Origin: CALNXN01 sp942490645
GTDB lineage: Bacteria; Pseudomonadota; Alphaproteobacteria; Rhodobacterales; Rhodobacteraceae
DNA: 64,000 nt
Direction of reading: 5' to 3'
Assembly: GCA_942490645.1 (NCBI GenBank)
Contig: CALNXN010000004.1
Coordinates: 84,482-148,481, forward strand
Position numbers and translations under genes: made by a program. The notes beneath the pieces were generated by a model. That model saw nothing but the letters and a program-made list of their open reading frames with translations, was not told where the DNA came from and made no database searches. Of the stretch, positions 17,637 to 27,266 are shown piece after piece. Positions within the stretch are counted from its first letter, which is position 1, and each line of letters begins with the position of its first letter.

Positions 17637-20168
17637 TTACGCCGCTAGGGTGCGATGCAGCGCAGAAGCCGTGGCCAGCCACCGTTCTGATAGGTCCGGC
17701 AACATCGGGCGGATGTCCGCGCCTCGGCCTTCTTTTGCGAGCGCCTCAATCTCTTGCAAAAACGCCCGAAAGGCCACAGCACCGAAAATCGCAGCGCTTC
17801 CTGCAACCTTGTGCACCCGTTCAACCACTTCGGCATTGGGAAGATTTTCGCACTCCTCCAGCCAATCCAGAAGCCATTCTGCCTCTTGGATGAACCTTTT
17901 GGCCATTCCAGCTGTGGCCGTATCGCCAAGTGCCTCGCGCAATTCATCAAATTGGGGTCGCGACAGCATCTGGGGAATTTCGCTGGTTGGATGGGTTTCG
18001 GAAACGCAATTCGCCAGCACGTCCAGCAGTACGGCGCGCGACAAGGGTTTGGTGAGAACACCATTCATGCCTGCTGCCAAAAAGGCCTGCCGTTCTTTTT
18101 GCAACGCACTTGCGGTGACGGCGATAATTGGGCTCGCGCCAGATGCTGCGCGCTGTGACCGGATGGCGCGGCACGCCGTTGGCCCGTCCATTTCGGGCAT
18201 ACTGATGTCCATGAAGATCATGTCATACCGGTGGTCATGCGCCAGTTGCACGGCCTGCAAGCCGTTCGTTGCGACTGTAACCTGATGACCCGCCATGTTC
18301 AGCATCTCGGTCAACACGGCGCGATTGATCTCATTGTCTTCCACGACCAGAATGTCGAGCTGTTTCGCGATATTCATATGTAACGTCTGATCATATTCAA
18401 GCTGCGGCGCATCAACAGGCGAAACCGGAATGCGCACCCAAAACATACTGCCGTGGCCCAATGTGCTTTCGACGCCGATTGTTCCATCCAACGCCGCCGC
18501 AAACCTTTTGGCAATACCGAGGCCAAGCCCGGTTCCGCCGACATCCCGGTCATAAGCCGTGTTCCCGGCCACGAAATCTTGAAAAACCCGCGCCTTCAAG
18601 GCCTCGTCCATGCCGATGCCGGTGTCGATCACGCGAAACTCCACCATCGGGGTGCCTTCACGCGACGTTTGAGATTCCAACTCAATGCAAATGCGGCCCT
18701 TTTTCGTGAACTTCACCGCGTTTCCGACAAGGTTCATCAATACATTTTGTAACCGCGACGCGTCAGCGTTGATCCAGTCAAACGGTGTGTTGACCCACAA
18801 CCACTCAATCACGCTCTGGTTGGCACCTGCGGCACCAGCCTGAGTGTCGACAATGTCCTGCATCAACGTACTCAAGCACATCGGCTCCGGACGTAAGACC
18901 AGCTTGCCAGCATCGTATTTCGCGATGTCGAGGACATCGGAGATATGGTTCATCAACAACCGCCCCGAAGTCTCCATATTGCGCACAAACCGAGATTGTG
19001 GCGGATCCAGTTTTGTGTCGTGCAACAGGGCAAGGTTGCCGAGCAACCCATTCAAGGGGGTGCGAATTTCATGGCTCATCACAGCCAGAAAATCGGATTT
19101 CATCTTTTCGTTTGCCAAAGCACGATCCCGCGCTTCAACCAGGGCCTCTTGCGCGGTGACCCGGTCAGACACGTCGCGCAAAAAAGCAATGAAAATAGTA
19201 TCATCTTCGGTCTGAGCCGTCTGTATTGCCAGCTCAACTGGAAAGACACCGCCGTTCTTTCTTTTGGCTTTGAGTTGCACCCGGCCTTTGCCAACCACGT
19301 GCTTTTCACCGCCCGCGCGCATGCGTTCCATTCCTGCGTCATGCGCATCTCGAAGGTCATCCGGGACGATCAATTCGGACAGGTTCTGCCCACGCACCGA
19401 TGTCGCATCATAGCCAAAAATCAACTCTGCTGCTTCATTGAATTCAATGATGTTCCCATTGTGATCGCTGACAATCACGGCATCGAGAGAGGTTTGGATA
19501 ACGGTGTTCATCCGTTGACTGGTTTGCACGATTTCCCGACTTCTGCGCATGTTCGACGCGTTCAGGCGCGCCATAAAGACCGAGACGCACAACAAAGCCA
19601 CAAGCAATCCACTGACGACACCGGCAAGCTGCGACAGCGTCGCAGATATGCGTGCGCGGCTTTCATCTTCTTTCTGTGCAAAAAAAGCCAGTCCGGAGCC
19701 CGCCAGCCTACGCACGCTTTGGCGTATCTCCAAAGCGTTTTCGCGCAGTTTCGGCAGAGCTGTCAGGAGTGTTGCGTCATCTGCGTCGATCAGTGGCAAG
19801 GTTTGGGAAACGAATGCGCGCACTGCAGTGAGATTGCTTGCAAACGTGGGCGTTTCGCGGAGCGGCGCAAACACGTTTGAGCCTTGTAATACGTTCAAGC
19901 GGCTGTAAAGAATATCAAATTCGCCCCTGAGATCATTGAGCCCGAACGTATTTGTATGAGGGTTGGAAAGTGCTGACTGGAACTCCAAGAACTCCACTTC
20001 CACTTGGGCGAGGTTCCACTGAACATTGTCTGACCGCGCAAAAGATAGCTGACGCAAATCTCGTGAGACATCCATCGCTAGCAAAACAGCAGCTGCCAAA
20101 AGCGCTAACCCCATGAGCGTTGCCGCCCCGACGACCAGCGTTCGAGTGATCGACGTCCGTCGCCGCAT
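17637..20168 (-). CDS. Hybrid sensor histidine kinase with PAS, REC and HPt
   Basis: An 843-residue membrane kinase. The order is: TM helix (about 9-32), periplasmic sensor region (35-180), second TM (about 182-204), PAS (AVIVSDHNGNIIEFNEAAELIFGYDA), and the HisKA dimerisation domain with phospho-acceptor His in AVMSHEIRTPLNG. Then come the HATPase (NLVGNAVKFTKKG, DTGIGM, GGTGLGLGIAKR), a receiver domain (DILVVEDNEINRAVL, MDISMPEMDG with the phospho-Asp) and a C-terminal HPt domain with the His in VHKVAGSAAIFG. I chose ATG 20168 (MRRRTS, GGAG just upstream) over a longer frame. It is transcribed divergently from a LuxR-type response regulator, the likely final acceptor of this phosphorelay. 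Confidence 0.93.
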   Translation of the reverse strand: MRRRTSITRTLVVGAATLMGLALLAAAVLLAMDVSRDLRQLSFARSDNVQWNLAQVEVEFLEFQSALSNPHTNTFGLNDLRGEFDILYSRLNVLQGSNVFAPLRETPTFASNLTAVRAFVSQTLPLIDADDATLLTALPKLRENALEIRQSVRRLAGSGLAFFAQKEDESRARISATLSQLAGVVSGLLVALLCVSVFMARLNASNMRRSREIVQTSQRMNTVIQTSLDAVIVSDHNGNIIEFNEAAELIFGYDATSVRGQNLSELIVPDDLRDAHDAGMERMRAGGEKHVVGKGRVQLKAKRKNGGVFPVELAIQTAQTEDDTIFIAFLRDVSDRVTAQEALVEARDRALANEKMKSDFLAVMSHEIRTPLNGLLGNLALLHDTKLDPPQSRFVRNMETSGRLLMNHISDVLDIAKYDAGKLVLRPEPMCLSTLMQDIVDTQAGAAGANQSVIEWLWVNTPFDWINADASRLQNVLMNLVGNAVKFTKKGRICIELESQTSREGTPMVEFRVIDTGIGMDEALKARVFQDFVAGNTAYDRDVGGTGLGLGIAKRFAAALDGTIGVESTLGHGSMFWVRIPVSPVDAPQLEYDQTLHMNIAKQLDILVVEDNEINRAVLTEMLNMAGHQVTVATNGLQAVQLAHDHRYDMIFMDISMPEMDGPTACRAIRSQRAASGASPIIAVTASALQKERQAFLAAGMNGVLTKPLSRAVLLDVLANCVSETHPTSEIPQMLSRPQFDELREALGDTATAGMAKRFIQEAEWLLDWLEECENLPNAEVVERVHKVAGSAAIFGAVAFRAFLQEIEALAKEGRGADIRPMLPDLSERWLATASALHRTLAA

Positions 20169-20339
20169 ATCTCCAAACCCAAAGCTTGTGAACCAACCCC
20201 GATGATGACCGCAAAGGGTTACTGAACCCCTGCCAAGATCCAAATTTCGTTTAAACGGCAGCCGTAATTTCAATCGCTTAGGGTATCTTAACTTCCCTCG
20301 GTCAGACTGCGCCACACAACAACCGCGAAAGGACGGTCA

Positions 20340-20954
20340 ATGCGGGTTTTGATCGCCGATGACCATGATCTGCTCAGAGATACGCTGGTGCTCTTTCTAC
20401 AAAGCGAGGGAAACATCAAAGCAAGTGCAGTCGCGACGTTTGATGCGGCCTGCGAACGTATCGAAAATGATGACACTTACGACCTTGTGCTTTTGGATTT
20501 CAATATGCCGGGTATGAATGGTCTCGACGGCTTGCAACAGGCCATAGCCCTGCAAGGCGGTCAAAGGGTTGCGTTGATTTCCGGCGAAGCGACCCGGAAT
20601 ATCGCAGAACGCGCGCTGGAGGTGGGTGCCGCGGGTTTCATACCCAAAACGCTGTCGGCGAAATCGATGGTCAATGCCGTGCGTTTCATGGCAATGGGCG
20701 AGCAATACGCGCCAGTTGATTTCATGACAGCGCCGGAGGAACCCACCACAAATCCATTGGCGGAAAAGCTGTCACCGCGTGAACTTCAGGTACTGAAAGG
20801 ATTAACGGAGGGGAAATCGAATAAAGCAATTGCACGTGATCTGGACATACAAGAGCCCACCGTCAAACTTCACATGAAGACGCTGTACCGCAAACTGGGC
20901 GCCGCCAATAGAACCCAGGCGGCCATGATCGCGAGAGAAGCGTCCCTGTTCTGA
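20340..20954 (+). CDS. LuxR/NarL-type response regulator
   Basis: A 204-residue transcription factor with an N-terminal receiver domain (MRVLIADDHDLLRDTL; phospho-Asp in YDLVLLDFNMPGMNG; KTLSAKSM lysine) and a C-terminal NarL/LuxR helix-turn-helix (LSPRELQVLKGLTEGKSNKAIARDLDI, then VKLHMKTLYRKLGAANRTQA). It is divergent from the hybrid kinase, with 171 bases between the two start codons. It is probably phosphorylated through the kinase's REC-HPt relay. Possible targets include its own promoter, the kinase gene or the downstream fused membrane protein gene; this is inference. Confidence 0.93.
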   Translation: MRVLIADDHDLLRDTLVLFLQSEGNIKASAVATFDAACERIENDDTYDLVLLDFNMPGMNGLDGLQQAIALQGGQRVALISGEATRNIAERALEVGAAGFIPKTLSAKSMVNAVRFMAMGEQYAPVDFMTAPEEPTTNPLAEKLSPRELQVLKGLTEGKSNKAIARDLDIQEPTVKLHMKTLYRKLGAANRTQAAMIAREASLF

Positions 20955-21078
20955 CCGTCGCTGGCCTTGGAGAAAGCGCGCCCCTTTTGTTGCCATTTTG
21001 ATCAAAGTTTGGCCGCAATGTTTGGATAGCCGTGCGTATCGAAACAAAGAACGTGATCCGGGCAAGCGGGGCAAACTG

Positions 21079-23286
21079 ATGGCCAGCATCGACACTTCAA
21101 CACGCGAACCGCGCAGTCAAAAGCTGCGCAAACGCTATGTTTTGGCTTTTGCCTTTACCGCGACGATCTTTGTTTCCGCCAGCCTGCTATTCTTTGTGCA
21201 GCCGCTCTTTGCAAAACTGGTTTTGCCGCAAATCGGTGGCGCTCCGGCGGTTTGGACGACGGCTATGCTGTTTTTTCAGGTCGTGCTTTTGGGGGGGTAC
21301 CTCTACGCGCACCTGTTGACCCGCCATGTGCCTTTACGTTGGCAAATGCTGGTACACATCGGCTTTTGGGCGGTAGCTCTTTTCTTCCTTCCGTTATCCG
21401 TCAGCCCGGATTGGGTTTACGATCCACAGGCATCGACGACTTGGCAAACACTCACCCTCTTTGCGGTTGGCGTGGGCATACCATTTGCGATGCTGTCGGC
21501 CAATGCACCACTGTTGCAATCGTGGTATTCCAAATCCACCGGACCTTCGGCGCATGATCCGTATTTTTTGTATGGCGCAAGCAATACCGGATCACTCCTT
21601 GCCCTGCTTGGGTTCCCTTTGATCGCAGAGCCGCTCTTTGGTGCAGGCGAAATCGGGCTAGGATGGATGGCCGTCTTTATCGCATTCGGTGTGCTGCTCG
21701 CGGCAAGCGGTCTGCTTGCACTGCGCAATCGGGCAGACCGCCAACCTGTAAAACATGATCAGTCGGCACGAACCAAATTGAAGGCCACTGTCATCGGAAC
21801 GTGGCTCTTTCTTGCGTTTGTTCCATCCACTCTGATGCTGGCAATCACGACCAAAGTCAGCACCGATTTGGGGTCATTCCCATTAATCTGGGCGGTTCCG
21901 CTCGCCATTTACATTCTGTCGTTCGTCACCACGTTCACCAACCGGCCTCTGATATCCGATTCTATGATGAAACCCCTCGCGGTTATCGCGGTGGCCTCCA
22001 TGGCCGTGCTGATGAGCCATCAGGTCTCAGGACTGGCCACATGGGTCAGTGCGCTTTTGTTTGCGCCCGCGCTTTTTGTCACGGCAACGGTTGCGCACAG
22101 AACCCTTTACAATCTGCGGCCCGACGCCACCCATTTGACAGTCTTTTATATTGCAATGTCCGTTGGCGGCGCTTTGGGCGGGCTGTTCAATTCCATAATC
22201 GCACCTGCGCTGTTCAGCGGCATTCATGAGGGTTGGGTGTCTGTGATCTTCGCCGCCGCTGTCGGGTTGGTCGGGTTGCGCACAGTGTCGGTTCGCCCGG
22301 TTGCCTACGGCATTGCCATCGCAGCCGTGTTCCTGACCCTGTTTGGAATTTTGCGCACACAAACGGAGGCAAGCACGCTCGTTGCGTTGATTGCAATCGT
22401 GGCCTTCGTGGCCGCATTGGTGACAGTTACGCGGTCCCCAGTTGGAGTGTTCGCGGCTGTGGTCGTTTTCTTGGTGACCGACGTCGTATCGGTCCGCGAA
22501 AACTACCTTTTCAAAGACCGCAGTTTCTTTGGCGCGCACACCGTTTACGATAAGGATGGATTACGCGTCTACGGCAACGGGACAACGATCCATGGGTACC
22601 AATATGTTGCCGAGACCGGTGGGAGACCCACACCCTTGTCTTACTATCACCCGAAAAGTCCAATGGCCGAGGTTTTGACCACATCAGCAGGGATCGAAAA
22701 CGCGCGCGTCGGCATCGTGGGCTTGGGCGTTGGCTCTTTGGCTTGCTATGCAACACCGGGTCAATCGTGGGAGTTCTACGAGATCGATGACATGGTGGAC
22801 CGCGTCGCGCGCGACCCCTCCATGTTCAATTTCATGTCGCACTGCGCGCCCGGGTCTGAAACGCATTTGGGCGACGCGCGGATCGTGTTGGAAAAGCAGG
22901 ATTACACCTTTGATATCATGGTGCTGGATGCCTACAGTTCGGATTCCATTCCTGTCCATTTGCTGACCGTGGAGGCGGTGGAGATGTATCTTGAACGTCT
23001 GGCGACTGATGGGCAGTTGGTGTTCCACATCTCAAACCGGTACTATGATCTCAGCCAACCTCTTGCACGCATTGCCGAAACTCTTGGGCTGCAAGCTGCG
23101 ATTCGCATCGATGCACCCGACAGTGATCTGATACATGGGGGCAAGCCGTCGGTCGTAATGGTCCTGACACCCAGCCCGGACCGTCATGCTTCAATTCTGG
23201 AAGACGGGCGTTGGAGTGCGGTTGCATCCGACGGGCAGGCCGCCTGGACGGATGATCGCGCCCATTTGTTGTCGGCGCTCAAGTAA
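21079..23286 (+). CDS. Membrane protein fused to spermidine-synthase-like domain
   Basis: A 735-residue protein. The N-terminal two-thirds hold about 12 or more hydrophobic helices, beginning AFTATIFVSASLLFFVQPLF, in a transporter-like arrangement. The C-terminal third (about 500-735) is a class I SAM-fold domain like spermidine synthase: GIVGLGVGSLACYA, an acidic YEID strand end, GDARIVLE, and DIMVLDAYSSDSIPVHLL. I put the start at ATG 21079 (MASIDTS). The catalytic status of the C-terminal domain is unknown. Families of this architecture are usually called fused MFS/spermidine synthase. It lies 124 bases downstream of the response regulator on the same strand. Confidence 0.85.
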   Translation: MASIDTSTREPRSQKLRKRYVLAFAFTATIFVSASLLFFVQPLFAKLVLPQIGGAPAVWTTAMLFFQVVLLGGYLYAHLLTRHVPLRWQMLVHIGFWAVALFFLPLSVSPDWVYDPQASTTWQTLTLFAVGVGIPFAMLSANAPLLQSWYSKSTGPSAHDPYFLYGASNTGSLLALLGFPLIAEPLFGAGEIGLGWMAVFIAFGVLLAASGLLALRNRADRQPVKHDQSARTKLKATVIGTWLFLAFVPSTLMLAITTKVSTDLGSFPLIWAVPLAIYILSFVTTFTNRPLISDSMMKPLAVIAVASMAVLMSHQVSGLATWVSALLFAPALFVTATVAHRTLYNLRPDATHLTVFYIAMSVGGALGGLFNSIIAPALFSGIHEGWVSVIFAAAVGLVGLRTVSVRPVAYGIAIAAVFLTLFGILRTQTEASTLVALIAIVAFVAALVTVTRSPVGVFAAVVVFLVTDVVSVRENYLFKDRSFFGAHTVYDKDGLRVYGNGTTIHGYQYVAETGGRPTPLSYYHPKSPMAEVLTTSAGIENARVGIVGLGVGSLACYATPGQSWEFYEIDDMVDRVARDPSMFNFMSHCAPGSETHLGDARIVLEKQDYTFDIMVLDAYSSDSIPVHLLTVEAVEMYLERLATDGQLVFHISNRYYDLSQPLARIAETLGLQAAIRIDAPDSDLIHGGKPSVVMVLTPSPDRHASILEDGRWSAVASDGQAAWTDDRAHLLSALK

Positions 23287-23300
23287 ACCGCAGTGTCACG

Positions 23301-24119
23301 TCACGTGCGCCATCTGAGCATGCGCTTTTCAATCAATCCTATGATGATGCTGACGGTCACGCCCAGCGCCGACAAGATCACCACCCCAGCAAAAAGCCGC
23401 TCCAGATCATAGAGCGCACCGGCTTCGAGAATATATGCGCCTATCCCGTATTCAGCGCCGAGCATTTCGGCCGCGACGAGCAGGATGATGGCAATAGCCA
23501 GGCTGATCCTGAGGCCCGAGAGAATGCCCGGCATCGCGCCCGGTATCACGATTTTGCGCACGATCGAAAGCCAAGATAGTCCAAAGCTTTGTCCCATGCG
23601 CACCAACCCACGGTCCACGTTGTCGACCGCACCGTATGTTGCCACGACCGTGGGCGTGAAGGTACCAAATGCGATCAATGCGTATTTGGACCCTTCATCT
23701 ATGCCGAACCAGATCACAAAGAGCGGCAGCAAGGCGATTTTCGGGATCGGGAAAATGGCGGCGACAAGGGGCACGAGACCCGCGCGCACATAGGAAAACA
23801 GACCGATCAGTATCCCCACACCTATGCCAGTTATGGCGCCCAAGCTTGCCCCGACCGCGAGGCGCGATAGCGATACGCTCACGTGCTGGAACAACAGCCC
23901 CGACTGATAGAGCTCCGCAAAAGTAGCGAGCACATCCGAGGGTTTGGGCAGGGTCAATGCGGAAATCCAACCCGACTGCGTGCCCCATTCCACAAAAAGC
24001 ACCAACGCCACAATCACAACAAGACCAACCCCACGTCGGGGTGCAGGCGCGAAGCCACCGCCGCGGAACACCACGGCTTTGGCACCTTGCGCTTTGGTGA
24101 TTTGAGAGCCGTCAGACAT
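23301..24119 (-). CDS. ABC transporter permease, NitT/TauT type
   Basis: Inner-membrane subunit (272 residues, about six helices) of a nitrate/sulfonate/taurine-type importer. The BPD-transport signature region is EGSKYALIAFGTFTPTVV, followed by IVRKIVIPGAMPGILSGLR, which contains the EAA-like loop that docks the ATPase. It overlaps the ATPase stop by eight bases. The operon order SBP-ATPase-permease, plus two aromatic-ring enzymes just upstream on the same strand, suggests an aromatic acid substrate. Confidence 0.92.
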   Translation of the reverse strand: MSDGSQITKAQGAKAVVFRGGGFAPAPRRGVGLVVIVALVLFVEWGTQSGWISALTLPKPSDVLATFAELYQSGLLFQHVSVSLSRLAVGASLGAITGIGVGILIGLFSYVRAGLVPLVAAIFPIPKIALLPLFVIWFGIDEGSKYALIAFGTFTPTVVATYGAVDNVDRGLVRMGQSFGLSWLSIVRKIVIPGAMPGILSGLRISLAIAIILLVAAEMLGAEYGIGAYILEAGALYDLERLFAGVVILSALGVTVSIIIGLIEKRMLRWRT

Positions 24120-24879
24120 GCTGCAACTCGGCGTCGGCGGCGCGCGCTTCGTCTCGCATCAGGGTCCACAAATGCTTTTGATGCGCGTCCAGATCAGCAT
24201 CCCCAAAGGTGCGGTCTTGCAGGGGTTTATCGAGGTGCACGATCTCGCGAACCTGTCCGGGGCGGCGCGACAGAACGACGACCATATGCCCCAGCCGCAC
24301 CGCTTCGGCAAGATTGTGGGTCACGTATATGGCCGTGAACGGCGCACGCAGCCAAAGGCCGATCAAATCATCCATCAACAGTTCACGCGTTTGGCTGTCG
24401 AGCGCGGACAACGGTTCATCCATGAGCATAACGGCCGGATTGACCGCCAGCGCACGCGCAATAGCCACACGCTGTTTCATACCGCCAGACAGCTGCTTTG
24501 GCAGAGCTTTGGCAAAGTCAGTAAGCTTTGTGCGGGCCAAGACGTCGTCGATGATCCTTGCAGCCTCGTTGCCGGAAATCCCGTGATCTTCGAGCACGAG
24601 CGACACATTGCCCTCCACGGTACGCCAAGGCAGCAGGGCAAAGTCCTGAAAGATATAAGTCAGCGGGTTCAGGCAGCCCTCTGGCGGCGTCCCAAGCTGC
24701 AAGATCCGCCCCTGAGCGGGCCGTTCCAGACCACCAACAAAGCGCAGGAGTGTGGACTTTCCACATCCAGAAGGGCCCACGACACAGACAATCTTGCCGG
24801 TTGGAATATCGAGCGAGATGTCACGCATGACTTCGAAGCCGTCATATGAGTGGCTGACGTTCTCGATACGAATGTCCAT
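24112..24879 (-). CDS. ABC transporter ATP-binding protein, NitT/TauT type
   Basis: ATPase subunit of 255 residues. Walker A GPSGCGKST, signature LSGGMKQRVAIARALAVNP, Walker B VMLMDEPLSALD and the His switch YVTHNLAEAVRLG are intact. I chose the ATG at 24879 (MDIRIENV), with a longer upstream frame rejected. It sits between substrate-binding protein and permease genes of the same operon. Confidence 0.93.
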   Translation of the reverse strand: MDIRIENVSHSYDGFEVMRDISLDIPTGKIVCVVGPSGCGKSTLLRFVGGLERPAQGRILQLGTPPEGCLNPLTYIFQDFALLPWRTVEGNVSLVLEDHGISGNEAARIIDDVLARTKLTDFAKALPKQLSGGMKQRVAIARALAVNPAVMLMDEPLSALDSQTRELLMDDLIGLWLRAPFTAIYVTHNLAEAVRLGHMVVVLSRRPGQVREIVHLDKPLQDRTFGDADLDAHQKHLWTLMRDEARAADAELQHV

Positions 24880-24939
24880 AGAGTGCTCCGACGGGGCGAC
24901 AAATGGGGCGCACGATTGCACGGCGCCCCATGGTTGCGG

Positions 24940-25962
24940 TTAGCTGGTGATCGTATCGACGTATGAGCTGTCAACCAGCGTGTCCATCGTGATGTCGGCA
25001 TCCACTAGGTCTTCGGATTGGAACCAGCTTAGCTGATCCTCGATTGAGGCGACGTTCAACGCGGCACCTTCGTTCAGACGCATGGTCCCGTTGATGATCG
25101 ATGGGGCTGCTTTTTCAATCGGCCGATCCGTGTAGACGTATTTGTGGATCAGTTCGACCATCGCATTCACGCCATCATCGCCGCCTGCCTTATCGATCAT
25201 GGCGCTGTTGTAATCCGCCACACCGTTGGAGAAACCGGCAAGGAAGTTTTCGGTCATGGCCCGTTCGCCACTGGCGTTCTTGGCAGAGGTGAAGACGGTC
25301 GTGACCTGATAGTTGGGCAGATAATCTGCGACACTGCCGATGATGTGAACCGCGCCTGAGCCTGCCAAGGGCTTGGCAATGTGCGGCACGATGGACCACG
25401 CATCAATTTGCCCAGACTTGAGCGCGCCGATAATTGCACCCACTTTTTGAAGGGGCTTGAACTTCATTTCCACCCCTTCTGCGGCGGCAATTTTCGAGCC
25501 CATGTAGTGAAAGGACGACCCGGCTGTTGAAATTCCGAAGGTCTTGCCACCCAGGGCCGCCGGGGAAGTCAGACCCGCATTGAAAGCGGCGTCAGAGGCC
25601 AAAATCTTTTGGCCATCGATCCCCGGTTCTTCGGACAAGGCACCGCCGATCACCTTGATGGCCCCTTTTTGTGCCAGCGAGATCAAGCCACCAGACACGG
25701 CTGTCACGGCATAGTCGACGTCGCCAGACGCAATGGCCACCGCCATCGGCTGCGCTGCTTGAAAGAATTCGAATTCGACATCGAGACCCGCGTCAGCAAA
25801 GTAACCTCGCTCGAAGGCGACAAAGCTACCCGAGTGGGATGTGAAGCGCAGAGCGCCCACTTTGATCTTTTTGTTGGCTGCTATGGCCGGAGCCGCCAAG
25901 GACGTTGCGGCGGCAGCACCGCCCAACATGACAAGCGCCTTGCGGCGATTCAGTGTAAACAT
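24940..25962 (-). CDS. ABC transporter substrate-binding protein, NitT/TauT type
   Basis: Periplasmic binding protein, 340 residues, SsuA/TauA/NMT1-like fold. The N-terminus NRRKALVMLGGAAAATSLAAPAIA looks like a Sec or Tat signal peptide (adjacent arginines, alanine-rich end). Mature segments such as GALRFTSHSGSFVAFERGYF and QAAQPMAVAIASGDVDYAV are typical of the family. It comes 141 bases after the gentisate dioxygenase gene on the same strand, so it may bind 3-hydroxybenzoate, gentisate or a related acid. The substrate is inferred from context only. Confidence 0.9.
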   Translation of the reverse strand: MFTLNRRKALVMLGGAAAATSLAAPAIAANKKIKVGALRFTSHSGSFVAFERGYFADAGLDVEFEFFQAAQPMAVAIASGDVDYAVTAVSGGLISLAQKGAIKVIGGALSEEPGIDGQKILASDAAFNAGLTSPAALGGKTFGISTAGSSFHYMGSKIAAAEGVEMKFKPLQKVGAIIGALKSGQIDAWSIVPHIAKPLAGSGAVHIIGSVADYLPNYQVTTVFTSAKNASGERAMTENFLAGFSNGVADYNSAMIDKAGGDDGVNAMVELIHKYVYTDRPIEKAAPSIINGTMRLNEGAALNVASIEDQLSWFQSEDLVDADITMDTLVDSSYVDTITS

Positions 25963-26103
25963 CAGTTCCTCCCTAGATGCATTTCGTTCGTTTTTGGGTC
26001 GTGAGCCGTGCAGTTTGAGACGACTGCGTGTCTTGTGCGTTCATTTATCCACATGTTGCCACGCCAGAGTCCAGAGCGCGATCTCCTCAACGGGCTTTGG
26101 CAT

Positions 26104-27192
26104 TCAACTACCGCTGACCAACGTGCGCCCAAAATTCAGGCGTTCGATGATGGGCGCGTCGGAAAACCTGAAAAGATCAAACTGACCATCCGATTGCAGC
26201 GACCATTCCACCCAAGATGGCACCACAAAGATGTCCCCTTTGGCCAATTCATGCGTTTGATCATTCAGGGTGACCGCGCCTTGTCCGTCGAACACCTGAA
26301 ACACGCTTGAGCCTACTTCTCGGCGTGCGGCGGTGCAGGTCTGTGGTTTCAGCCGGTGGAATTCACAGCGGATGGTCGGCATCACGTCACCACCTGTGGT
26401 CGGGTTGGTGTAGCGGATCGCAGCATGGCCGGGTTCGGGGGTAACCGCGTGGCCTTCGTCTTCCATCGCCAGTTGCTCGGTCAGGGCGCGGTCCGTGTGC
26501 TCCCAACGATACGCGCCAATGGGAGAGCTGGGCGTGTCGTCCAAACCGACAAGGGGCCTCAACCCCGGGTGACACCAAAGGCGCTCGCTGCGCGAGATTG
26601 AAGGCGTAGACCGATCCGACACCTGATCGGGTCCAAACTCGAAAAAGCCCACGTCATTGTGTTGTGAAAACGGGATATCCAGCCCATCAATCCATGCCAT
26701 CGGCTGGTCGGTGTCGTTGTGATGGCCGTGAAAATTCCACCCCGGTGTAAGCAGCAAATCGCCACGGCTCATCCGCACGGGATCACCATTCACCACCGTC
26801 CAGACGCCTTCGCCCTCCACAACGAAACGGAACGCGTTTTGCGAATGGCGATGTTCAGGGGCCTGTTCCTTGGGGCCAAGGTACTGGATCGCGGCCCATA
26901 GCGTTGGGCTGATATAGGCGTTGCCGCCCATCCCGGGATTGGCCAGCCCCAAAGCGCGCCGTTCACCACCACGCCCCACGGGCACCAGATCACCAGAAGC
27001 CTGCGCCAGCGGCAGGATATTGGACCAACGCCACACATGCGGTATTGCCTTCGGCTTGGGCGTGACGGGCATGAGATCACCAACCTGCGTCCACAGCGGA
27101 ATCAGGTGTTCTTTGTCAAAGCCATCATAGAGCGCACGCAGCTCTGGGGTGTCTTCAGGCTGCATGCTGTGAGGTTTTGCGTCGTTTGTCAT
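26104..27192 (-). CDS. Gentisate 1,2-dioxygenase-like bicupin
   Basis: Iron(II) ring-cleaving dioxygenase of 362 residues with two cupin domains. The first has EHRHSQNAFRFVVEGEGVWTVVNG, with the metal-binding His pair and Glu, and HGHHNDTDQPMAW; the second starts near PTIRCEFHRL and includes VFQVFDGQGAVTLNDQ. It opens gentisate to maleylpyruvate. It lies downstream of a 3-hydroxybenzoate 6-hydroxylase-like gene, whose product would be its substrate. No maleylpyruvate isomerase or fumarylpyruvate hydrolase is seen in the window. Confidence 0.92.
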   Translation of the reverse strand: MTNDAKPHSMQPEDTPELRALYDGFDKEHLIPLWTQVGDLMPVTPKPKAIPHVWRWSNILPLAQASGDLVPVGRGGERRALGLANPGMGGNAYISPTLWAAIQYLGPKEQAPEHRHSQNAFRFVVEGEGVWTVVNGDPVRMSRGDLLLTPGWNFHGHHNDTDQPMAWIDGLDIPFSQHNDVGFFEFGPDQVSDRSTPSISRSERLWCHPGLRPLVGLDDTPSSPIGAYRWEHTDRALTEQLAMEDEGHAVTPEPGHAAIRYTNPTTGGDVMPTIRCEFHRLKPQTCTAARREVGSSVFQVFDGQGAVTLNDQTHELAKGDIFVVPSWVEWSLQSDGQFDLFRFSDAPIIERLNFGRTLVSGS

Positions 27193-27266
27193 TGCCAGTC
27201 TCCTTATCGAGCATTCGGATGAGGTACCGCTTGCTCAGGGCTTTTACCTGTGCAGCACGGAGCGCG

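Noticed and set aside
26045..26053. A second perfect DnaA-box-like sequence TTATCCACA upstream of the gentisate dioxygenase stop
   Set aside because: It is a lone copy in ordinary intergenic DNA with no AT-rich cluster, so chance is the simplest explanation; it also lowers the weight of the copy at 7259.
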